A stretch of 64,000 nt of DNA. Source: Bog-473 sp963744225. GTDB lineage: Bacteria; Actinomycetota; Acidimicrobiia; Acidimicrobiales; RAAP-2. The notes beneath the pieces were generated by a model. That model made no database searches. It saw only the letters and a program-made list of their open reading frames with translations, and was not told where the DNA came from. Where the stretch lies: positions 744,001 through 808,000 of the forward strand of contig CAVUSV010000004.1 of NCBI GenBank assembly GCA_963744225.1, in the 5' to 3' direction. Below, piece by piece: positions 49,876 to 56,470 of this stretch; the stretch's first letter is position 1; each line of letters begins with the position of its first letter. Both the position numbers and the translations under genes were made by a program.

Positions 49876-50664
49876 GTGCCCGTGGACCTCCTCCACGGCT
49901 CGGTCCCTGTTCGGTCCGAGCCAGGAGGTCCTCAATTGGCACCCCGTCATCGGGCGCGTTTTGTCGCGCTCGTCGATTTACTCGCGCGCCACCACGTCGA
50001 GGCTGACTCGAGCGTCATTGTCAGTGGACGCGTTCTCGTCAATGGACGAGTCATCTTCAATCCCAGAGCCCGTGTACGGGCCGACTCCGCACTAAGGATC
50101 TTGCCCGAGCGGCGCCTCCGCGGCGATCTGAAGCTATCTGCGGCGTTGGATCAGCTCGCCGTTCCCATTGCCTCACGAGTTGCTCTTGACGTGGGAGCGA
50201 GCGCGGGAGGGTTCACCACGGCCCTCCTTGCCGTGGGCGCCCGGCGGGTCTACGCGGTGGACGCCGGGGTGGGCCAATTGGTCGGCCGTCTCCGAGCTGA
50301 TCCGAGGGTCGTGAACCTAGAGGGACACAATCTGGGAGTCGTCAACCAAACGATCATCCCCGAGCGAGTCGAGGTCATCACGATGGACCTGAGCTATCTG
50401 GCCCTGGGTGATTCGGTTGCACAGCTTGAGGTTGTCGACATCGATCATCATGCGGACCTGGTGGCGCTTGTGAAGCCAACCTTCGAGCTCCACCGGGCCG
50501 CGCTCGCTTCGTCCGCCAAGGAGGTCAGCGAAGCAGTGGATCGAGCCGTGGCCGGCATCGGCTCAAATGGCTGGGACGTTCAGGGCCTGTGTCCAGCGCT
50601 AAGGACCGGACGGAAGGGAGCAGTAGAGGTGTTCATTCACGCTCATCGGCGGGTTCGGCGTTGA
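49876..50664 (+). CDS. TlyA/FtsJ-like rRNA methyltransferase
   Basis: 262 residues. The N-terminal S4-like RNA-binding part (RFVALVDLLARHHVEADSSV, VNGRVIFNPRARV) is followed by the FtsJ domain: VALDVGASAGGFTTALLAVG, RRVYAVDAGVGQLVGRLRAD and ITMDLSYLALGD. TlyA methylates 16S and 23S rRNA in mycobacteria. As a cassette gene it is probably a divergent homologue; the start GTG 49876 keeps the S4 part. Confidence 0.83.
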   Translation: MPVDLLHGSVPVRSEPGGPQLAPRHRARFVALVDLLARHHVEADSSVIVSGRVLVNGRVIFNPRARVRADSALRILPERRLRGDLKLSAALDQLAVPIASRVALDVGASAGGFTTALLAVGARRVYAVDAGVGQLVGRLRADPRVVNLEGHNLGVVNQTIIPERVEVITMDLSYLALGDSVAQLEVVDIDHHADLVALVKPTFELHRAALASSAKEVSEAVDRAVAGIGSNGWDVQGLCPALRTGRKGAVEVFIHAHRRVRR

Positions 50665-50688
50665 CCGCGTGCCGGCGTATGGGGGCAT
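50665..50688 (+). repeat. Cassette-boundary site (F46)
   Basis: CGCGTGCCGGCG-TAT-GGGGGCAT. Confidence 0.83.
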
Positions 50689-50712
50689 GTTCCTGAGGCA
50701 TCATTGGTACCC

Positions 50713-51147
50713 ATGACCTCATGGCGAGATTCAGCATCGGACTTGGCTCAGGCCGACCTTGACGGACTGCTGAATACTCTCCTTCCCTTTGCCCAGCAGG
50801 AACTCGAAAAGCTGGGTGAGTTCTTCCCGTTCGGAGCCATAGTCACGGCTGACGGACAGACCAGGCTGCTGGGTGCCGATGCGATGCAAGACGAACGCCC
50901 GGATAGCGCCAGCATCATCTCGATGTTGCTGGCGGATGCTCAGAACAAGCGAGCAGAGCTGCGAGCGGTCGGCATTTGTAGCGACGTCCGAGTGGCCGAC
51001 TCTGACGCCATAAGGGTGGACCTAGAACATTCCGAGGGGTCAGCTATGGCGGTGCTTATGCCCTACGCCAAGAAGCGCTTTGGGCGGGGCATCGAGTATT
51101 CGGCACTGCAAGGCGGCGTAGCCACCAAGCAGGTCTGGGCTATCTAA
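50713..51147 (+). CDS. Cassette protein of unknown function
   Basis: 144 residues: LDGLLNTLLPFAQQELEKLG, EFFPFGAIVTADGQTRLLGA, RAELRAVGICSDVRVADSDA. An alpha/beta fold is likely, reminiscent of immunity-type proteins. Unknown function. Confidence 0.58.
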   Translation: MTSWRDSASDLAQADLDGLLNTLLPFAQQELEKLGEFFPFGAIVTADGQTRLLGADAMQDERPDSASIISMLLADAQNKRAELRAVGICSDVRVADSDAIRVDLEHSEGSAMAVLMPYAKKRFGRGIEYSALQGGVATKQVWAI

Positions 51148-51162
51148 AGGGGCAAGGTCGAC

Positions 51163-51213
51163 TGTCCCATTAGTGCCGAAGTGCCCCACCGTGCCGGCGA
51201 ACCGAGGCACCCA
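51163..51213 (+). repeat. Cassette-boundary site (F47), full length
   Basis: TGTCCCATTA, GTGCCGAAGTGCCCCACC, then GTGCCGGCG-AAC-CGAGGCACCC; the left arm equals the consensus. Confidence 0.9.
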
Positions 51214-51252
51214 GTCAGCCTGCCGTCTACCAGTGATTAGCCAGCGTGGGAC

Positions 51253-51831
51253 TCAACGCGTCACGTCGAAGCTGGCGTATGCCGTCGACCTGTTTCCATG
51301 GTGAACGACCCGAGCGATGGTGCCAGTCACGTGGTCGCTTCCGATGGTCCCACTGAATGAAACTGTAGTGGCCGTCCTTCGCCCCGTCAGAACCGCGTTG
51401 ATCGGCTGACCTCGAAATGAACCGGTCACGGTGCCAAAGGTCACTGGGTTGTTTGAAGTCACGTTTAGGCCCGACAGATTGAGGGTGACATCGAGGGAGA
51501 AGGGTGTCCCGCTGATTGTTCCCTTGATGTCGGCCAGAGGCAGGGTCGATGGAATGGACAGGGAGGTCGATCCCGGAGATGCGTCGCTGATGCGCGGCGG
51601 CTTGGGGACCGTGCCGGTGGCAACGATCGTAAACCCGCGCGCTGATCCGCGAATCGAACTGATCGTCGGAGTGATGCCGCTCGTGCCGGTCCACGAGATG
51701 CTGGCCGAGCCCCGTCCGAGGGGAATGGATCTGAGGCTTGATATCTCCGCCATGACGGGCACCGACAGCAATACAAGGGCGGTGATCGCGATCACCCCAG
51801 CGGCAGCGGTTCGAACCCTCGGGTAGCGCAT
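51253..51831 (-). CDS. Secreted protein of unknown function
   Basis: 192 residues with a signal peptide (TAAAGVIAITALVLLSVPVM, cleavage after AEA-like MAE). The mature part is Ser/Thr/Gly-rich and beta-like: GSASISWTGTSGITPTISSI, FSLDVTLNLSGLNVTSNNPV, GTIARVVHHGNRST. ATG 51831 fits the signal peptide. Unknown function. Confidence 0.6.
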   Translation of the reverse strand: MRYPRVRTAAAGVIAITALVLLSVPVMAEISSLRSIPLGRGSASISWTGTSGITPTISSIRGSARGFTIVATGTVPKPPRISDASPGSTSLSIPSTLPLADIKGTISGTPFSLDVTLNLSGLNVTSNNPVTFGTVTGSFRGQPINAVLTGRRTATTVSFSGTIGSDHVTGTIARVVHHGNRSTAYASFDVTR

Positions 51832-51902
51832 CAGCTTCAATTCTCGGCAACCGATCCTCAGAGTTGAGAGAACACTGACTAGGCGGGTTGTTTCGACGGC
51901 CT

Positions 51903-51924
51903 CATAGCGGCGGTCGGGGACGCT
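51903..51924 (+). repeat. Cassette-boundary site (F48)
   Basis: CATAGCGGCG-GTC-GGGGACGC. Confidence 0.62.
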
Positions 51925-51943
51925 CCTCGGTAAGGTCTCCAAT

Positions 51944-52315
51944 GTGCCGATGTGGATGGTTCGCCTGACGCTTATCGTGGGGATCGTGACGTCCTTATGC
52001 GGTTGTTCTGCTTCGGCTAGCAACGCCAGCTCTTCCAAAGATCTCATCCGGGGTGCTCTCTTTTCCTGCGCCCCTACCTCACCAGTTCTGGCGCTGCACA
52101 AGAAGGATGGACAGGTCGTAGGTACGTCGATGTGGCACGGGACTTGGTCAATCCGTCCGAACATGAGAACGCTCTATTTCTCATTCAGAGTCAAGCCTGG
52201 TGACTACTACTTGACGATGAACAACGACTATCCAATGCCGCCGGGCGATCGGCAGATCCACTTAGTCAAGAGTCAGAAGTTCACCACGGTCATTACTGCC
52301 TGCGTTCACTACTAG
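51944..52315 (+). CDS. Small lipoprotein
   Basis: 123 residues with a lipobox: hydrophobic LTLIVGIVTSLCG, then C in SLCGCSAS. The rest (ALFSCAPTSPVLALHKKDGQ, RTLYFSFRVKPGDYYLTMNN) looks like a small beta-sandwich. It should be anchored outside the membrane; function unknown. Confidence 0.65.
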   Translation: MPMWMVRLTLIVGIVTSLCGCSASASNASSSKDLIRGALFSCAPTSPVLALHKKDGQVVGTSMWHGTWSIRPNMRTLYFSFRVKPGDYYLTMNNDYPMPPGDRQIHLVKSQKFTTVITACVHY

Positions 52316-52317
52316 CC

Positions 52318-52343
52318 GTCCATGATCCGGTGGACTGGGGCAC
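52318..52343 (+). repeat. Cassette-boundary site (F49)
   Basis: GTCCATGATCCGGTG-GAC-TGGGGCAC. Confidence 0.78.
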
Positions 52344-52424
52344 TCTGTGCCGTTCAGTACGCTCTGGGCGGCGTACCCCAGGCACTGTGTACGTGCTACT
52401 TGATACTGGACAAGACTGTGCGGC

Positions 52425-53086
52425 ATGGAAGCCACAGTGATCGTGCCTCGGTCTCGCGCTATTCAATTGGCAGTCATTGCTTTGCCGTTCGGAATCATCA
52501 ATCTCGTGTCAAGTCAGATCGCGAACACGTGTCCAACCTAAATGGAAATCATCTAATTCAACGGGCTGTCGCTGCAACGGCCTCGGCCGAATCGTTTCGA
52601 ATCGGCGGGACGATTGACACCGGCGGCTCACCGATCAAGTTTGACGTGACCATGAGTCACAACGCAGCGATCGGAACCCTTGTCGAAGGGCTGCGACCGT
52701 TGGAGATTGAGAGGGTCGGAAGCACCATTTACGCTAGCGAACGCTCCGATAGCTCCAAGCAGTGGATCGTTCTACTTCCTACGTCGTCGGGTTATCGGGA
52801 CGTAGCGACCTTCTTGACTCCAAGCATCTTTGTGCACAGAGTTTTGCCAATCCTCAAGACGTATCGATTTACATACATACGGCGTTCCAATCTGAACGGA
52901 GAGCGATCCATGTTGCTCATCGGGACCCATGGCTCTGAGCGCGACGAATTCGAAATCGCGGCCACCGGTCGTCCATACCTGTTGGGGATCTTCGGTGTCG
53001 GCCAATCAAATGGGCTTGGTCGGATTACCTTCTCTCACTACAACCAGAAATTGAGTGTCGTTGCGCCGGTCGGGGTGGAGGCGTAG
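52425..53086 (+). CDS. LprG/LolA-like exported protein, one frameshift
   Basis: A first frame gives MEATVIVPRSRAIQLAVIAL and PFGIINLVSS, a signal-like start; a second gives QRAVAATASAESFRIGGTID, IKFDVTMSHNAAIGTLVEGL, FTYIRRSNLNGERSMLLIGT. The second part resembles LprG/LppX-type LolA-fold proteins. An indel near 52500 joins them. Confidence 0.55.
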
Positions 53087-53112
53087 CACCGTTCCGGCGT
53101 ACGGGGGCACCT
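53086..53112 (+). repeat. Cassette-boundary site (F50)
   Basis: AGCACCGTTCCGGCG-TAC-GGGGGCACC. Confidence 0.9.
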
Positions 53113-53153
53113 CAGGCCCGGCCTTCGCAGGACGGGGTGCGAGACTGTAAAAG

Positions 53154-53660
53154 ATGATGGCAAGCGCACCAGACACCGGGCAGATCTTGGTTCTCATCTT
53201 CACCCCGATGGTTCCGTTCCTGGTGATTGTGCTGCTGATTTCACTGCAATATTCCCAGGTACAAAAGGCTCGGCGTGCCGGGGTTGACCCCATGGCGAGA
53301 AGTTGGACCATCGAGTCCACATTGCCGCCGGACCAAGGACTCCAGCTTGTTGTCGCTGCCCTTACTGCGGAGGGTGCCAATGAGGTGATGGTAGATACCG
53401 ACACGCAAAAGGTGACTGCTGTATCTCGTCTCACATGGAATACGGCAAAAAAGGCTGTGTCGGGACAAGTTGAGCCCCGTGACGAAGGATCGCTGCTGTC
53501 GTTGAGCGCCACCATGCGCTCGGATGGCTTCGTTGACCTCGGTGACGCTCGGCGTGCCCTGTCTCGGATAGTCCGAAGAATCCAGGCCCTGAATCACAAT
53601 GCCGTTGTAAGCGAGCACTACCTCGGCAAAGACAGACCCGGCGTGAGCGCCGCCCGCTAG
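53154..53660 (+). CDS. Single-pass membrane protein of unknown function
   Basis: 168 residues. A helix (ILVLIFTPMVPFLVIVLLIS) precedes a soluble domain: WTIESTLPPDQGLQLVVAAL, GANEVMVDTDTQKVTAVSRL, GSLLSLSATMRSDGFVDLGD. The domain resembles small actinobacterial proteins without name. ATG 53154. Confidence 0.62.
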   Translation: MMASAPDTGQILVLIFTPMVPFLVIVLLISLQYSQVQKARRAGVDPMARSWTIESTLPPDQGLQLVVAALTAEGANEVMVDTDTQKVTAVSRLTWNTAKKAVSGQVEPRDEGSLLSLSATMRSDGFVDLGDARRALSRIVRRIQALNHNAVVSEHYLGKDRPGVSAAR

Positions 53661-53668
53661 AGAAATCC

Positions 53669-53717
53669 GTGCCAGCTTCACCGGCACGCCTCCAGTCCGG
53701 CGTTCTGGGGCATTACT
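53669..53717 (+). repeat. Cassette-boundary site (F51)
   Basis: GTGCCAGCTTCACCGGCAC, CTCCAGTCCGGCG-TTC-TGGGGCATT; the left half is itself a hairpin. Confidence 0.85.
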
Positions 53718-53743
53718 AAACCGATTCCGAGGTCTAGACGAGA

Positions 53744-54268
53744 ATGAGGCATGCGGACGATTGCCAGTCTCCGTCCTGCCATTCCATGAAACACCGGGAT
53801 TTGGGATGGCAGCCGAAGCACTGGTGGAATGAGTGGACGGACAGGCGGGCGTTCCGGATGGAGCTGTGGTTGGCTCCGAAGGAAAGAGACCTCCAGCGAC
53901 AACTCCAGCGAATGGAACGTGGTCTTGAGCGCCACCTGCGACTTGACGGCTCCGACTCCTTTTCAACGACCAACTACAAGTCCCTGCTGGCCGGAACCTT
54001 TGAGCGGCTCGGCCGAGTCGGAGACGCGTGCGCCATGCGGAAAGAGGCGTTCAGCAACTGTCGCCTCTATCTCGGCGAGGACAACCGACGAACTCTGACC
54101 GAACAGATGTGGCTCGTCCACATACTGGATGCAAACGGGGATTGTGAGGAAGCTGCCGAATTAGCTAGGCAACTACTCAAGGTCGCTACTCGCAGTTTTG
54201 GTGAAGGCGACACGCTTGCGAAATGGGCTGCGGACTTTCTGGAACAGCGAACTGATTCGCAACCCTGA
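53744..54268 (+). CDS. TPR-like helical protein
   Basis: 174 residues. RDLQRQLQRMERGLERHLRL, NYKSLLAGTFERLGRVGDAC, RRTLTEQMWLVHILDANGDC and EEAAELARQLLKVATRSFGE have the spacing of tetratricopeptide helices, as in NB-ARC-linked TPR proteins. Two Cys-His pairs at the N-terminus (DDCQSPSCHSMKH) may bind zinc. Probable protein-protein adaptor. Confidence 0.68.
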   Translation: MRHADDCQSPSCHSMKHRDLGWQPKHWWNEWTDRRAFRMELWLAPKERDLQRQLQRMERGLERHLRLDGSDSFSTTNYKSLLAGTFERLGRVGDACAMRKEAFSNCRLYLGEDNRRTLTEQMWLVHILDANGDCEEAAELARQLLKVATRSFGEGDTLAKWAADFLEQRTDSQP

Positions 54269-54289
54269 CTAGAGCCTCTTGTCTCATCT

Positions 54290-54321
54290 GCACTAGCCCG
54301 AAAGTGCCGTACGGGGGCAGG
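54290..54321 (+). repeat. Cassette-boundary site (F52)
   Basis: TGCACTAGCCCGAAAGTGCCG-TAC-GGGGGCAG, a collapsed form. The last clear site of the array. Confidence 0.72.
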
Positions 54322-54414
54322 GATCCCATGTAATCAAACATCGCTCGGAGGCCTGCTCCGCTTCGGCAGAAGTAACCGATCGCTCGGGGCATCCATCGCT
54401 TGGGCATCTTGCGC

Positions 54415-54434
54415 CTCTCCGGCGTTGGCGTCAG
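54415..54434 (+). repeat. Possible degenerate boundary site (F53)
   Basis: CCTCTCCGGCG-TTG-GCGTCAGG; it would end a gene-free 100-bp cassette. Confidence 0.35.
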
Positions 54435-54883
54435 GAGTCCGGCCTGTCCCAACCGTCCCAGGTCTTTTGAAACTCAATGAAGGGATCGATCGGCAGGCGC
54501 TCCTCAAATGCGTCGACCTCCTGCACCACGAAGTAGTTGTGATAACGGTTGAAAGTAACGGCCCAGCGATCAAGGAATCCCTCGGTGCCGAGAATGCCGA
54601 ACGGCATATCCCAGTCGGCCAGGATGAAGTCAACCTGTGCGGTCCAAAAGATGTCCTGAAACGGCGGCAGGGTAAGGGTCACGTCAAACGTGACGGCATC
54701 CCAAGCGCGTCCAACAAGCATGTGGGTCCGCTTATTCGGATACGGAGGCGAGAGGTCGATTTCTAGCGCCTCTGCGCAACCTCTCGGGAAAATGTTCCGT
54801 GGCGATCCGGTGTCTACTAGGGCACGGGTCGTCCAATCAAGAGCTTCGTACGAGAGCGTTACGTCCACCGTTGGTCTTTCCAT
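54431..54883 (-). CDS. Retropepsin-like aspartic protease domain protein
   Basis: 150 residues. The motif ALVDTGSPRNIFP is the DTGS active-site loop of retroviral-type aspartic proteases; FGILGTEGFLDRWAVTFNRY matches the second conserved segment (ILG-x-x-G-F) of bacterial retropepsin-like domains. A single domain, so a dimer is needed. It lies at the end of the array, next to the DUF/AbrB pair. Substrate unknown. Confidence 0.75.
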   Translation of the reverse strand: MERPTVDVTLSYEALDWTTRALVDTGSPRNIFPRGCAEALEIDLSPPYPNKRTHMLVGRAWDAVTFDVTLTLPPFQDIFWTAQVDFILADWDMPFGILGTEGFLDRWAVTFNRYHNYFVVQEVDAFEERLPIDPFIEFQKTWDGWDRPDS

Positions 54884-54972
54884 CCGCTTGCCGGTGCGCG
54901 GATGGCCGGGAGCGACTAACTCCTCTTCCTCGCGATAGGGAAACGGATGGAATCGTTCAGCCGTTTTGGTGT

Positions 54973-55248
54973 CTACCCAACTCCGACCCGATAGCCCTCG
55001 ACGGGAGGTGAAACGAACTGTGCAGACGCATTGCGGGCCCTATCGCCCATTTTGCGCATCTTGACTGCCAGTTCCCGGGCCGTCGGGGCGGAAGCAATGA
55101 TCTCCCCGCCTTTGACGGCGACCCATTCTCCCTCGTGATCACTGAGGTTTTTGGGTGCTCGAATCGTCGTCAGGGTACGAGTTGGCTTCGGGGCGAGTGC
55201 CATTTCCCCAGCATAGAGGTCCTTCAGCCATCTCCAAAAGGCCGTCAT
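54973..55248 (-). CDS. Short protein divergent from an AbrB gene (DUF5678-like)
   Basis: 91 residues. PKNLSDHEGEWVAVKGGEII followed by ASAPTARELAVKMRKMGDRA matches the pattern of DUF5678 proteins, which are often paired with AbrB-type or protease genes. It faces the AbrB gene across a perfect palindrome and is downstream-adjacent to the retropepsin gene. Confidence 0.62.
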   Translation of the reverse strand: MTAFWRWLKDLYAGEMALAPKPTRTLTTIRAPKNLSDHEGEWVAVKGGEIIASAPTARELAVKMRKMGDRARNASAQFVSPPVEGYRVGVG

Positions 55249-55250
55249 GA

Positions 55251-55280
55251 GATCAGTGTAGGAACTTTCCTACACTGATC
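55251..55280. promoter_or_regulatory. Perfect 14-bp inverted repeat between divergent genes
   Basis: GATCAGTGTAGGAA (55251-55264), CT, then TTCCTACACTGATC (55267-55280). It spans the whole space between the two start codons, so it probably is the operator bound by the AbrB protein to control both genes. Confidence 0.8.
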
Positions 55281-55282
55281 GG

Positions 55283-55486
55283 GTGGATGGGATGGCCCCA
55301 AAAGGACCAAGGAAGATCGCCCCAAAGAACCAGGTTTCAGTTCCGCGGGAGCTATTGGACGCCATCGGAGTCCAGGTGGGCGAGGCCGTCTATGTGGGCC
55401 TCAATCCGGACAAGCCGGGCACTCTCGTCGTGATACCGCAAAAGCTGATGGACGACATCTTTCAGAAGGGCTGGGCAGCCCTCTAG
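55283..55486 (+). CDS. AbrB/MazE-like DNA-binding protein
   Basis: 67 residues. RKIAPKNQVSVPRELLDAIG and VQVGEAVYVGLNPDKPGTLV are the swapped-hairpin AbrB signature. Start GTG 55283 or ATG 55292. It likely represses its own gene and the divergent one, as in antitoxin-type modules. Confidence 0.85.
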   Translation: MDGMAPKGPRKIAPKNQVSVPRELLDAIGVQVGEAVYVGLNPDKPGTLVVIPQKLMDDIFQKGWAAL

Positions 55487-55679
55487 GCGTCCTGAACTGG
55501 CGGGTGTGCCTTGCTTCGCGACGCCCCGCAGCGCGGCGAGAGGGCGGAACAGTCCTGATCAGGAATGTGGGAAATCGGCCTCCATAGCGTGGGAAATCGA
55601 TTCATGAGGACGGCGACCTCCCTGGTCAAGTAGTTCTGTCGGAAGCCCACCGATGTGATGTCGCGGATCACCCCGGGAC

Positions 55680-55920
55680 GTCCGAACCCTCACGAACCCT
55701 ATAGCGGGGGAGTCCGCTCGGCTGATAGGTCCGTGTCGTGTCCAGCGTGAGCTGGCGCAAGAGCTTGCCGTCGAAGGTGACGATGCGCACGTCGAGGTCG
55801 GGTGGATACGCTCACCTTGTGCTCGTCCCACCCCGATGTGGAGGAGCTTGGACTTAAAACGGAGTGTGACGTTGCCGTCCGCGTCGACCCGGTCGGTACG
55901 CACCCGGAACTTGGTCGTGG
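55680..55920 (-). pseudogene. IS481-family transposase C-terminal remnant
   Basis: RTDRVDADGNVTLRFKSKLL and HIGVGRAQGERIH are the conserved C-terminal end of IS481 transposases, followed in a shifted frame by a VTFDGKLLRQLTLD-like segment. Only about 80 codons remain. It is not the same sequence as the complete IS481 at 8537. Confidence 0.75.
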
Positions 55921-55975
55921 CGACAGGAGATCCGGGCCCGGCTCTGCGTCTCTTGTTCGTTCCCGCCTGTCCACC

Positions 55976-56470
55976 TGGGAGCGTGAGACTATTGGGCTGA
56001 ACGGTTCCGCTGCTCCGCGGCCCCCATCGAGATCACCTGAGTGATCGCGGCATCAAACAGCAGTTGTCGTCAAAGTCATCGATTCTTCGTGAACGAACGG
56101 CAAACTCAGCACGAACTCGTCGCGAAACGTCGCCTACCACCTTGACTCTCGCGATCAATCATGCGCCGAATGGGCTGGCCCTCTGGCAAAGCAGGCGGTC
56201 CGCTACCTATGACATTCCATCGCTCTGCTGCTGAAGTTCTGTTGGAGCCCCGAGTCCCTCCGGCTCCGCGACGCCGGAGCGAACGCCCACAGCGGGATCG
56301 CCCTGGGGTTGCCAATGTAAGTAAGTGGAGCAACCGTCGCTCTTTCGGAACTCTTACCTTTGGAAGAACGTGAACGTGCTCTTGGGACGACCGTGCTTCG
56401 GGATGACGGACGCGGGTGCCGCCGCGACGAAGACGGACTGGCCGCCGAAATGGCAAGGAGATCTCGTCAC
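55976..56470. other. Intergenic region, nothing recognised
   Basis: No gene, RNA or boundary site is evident between the IS481 remnant and the secreted repeat protein. It should contain the promoter of the latter. Confidence 0.5.

Noticed and set aside
14349..54434. Array sites as simple rho-independent terminators
   Set aside because: They lack a T-run, keep one orientation regardless of gene strand, conserve sequence on both arms and occur also before gene starts and in gene-free clusters.
14349..54434. Array as a CRISPR locus
   Set aside because: Intervals are 0.1-2.3 kb, contain genes and vary widely; no cas genes apart from a RecB/Cas4-like nuclease with no cas1/cas2.
14349..54434. Canonical integron with attC sites
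   Set aside because: GTTRRRY/RYYYAAC cores are absent in nearly all copies and no IntI-type integrase is in the window; only the general architecture fits.
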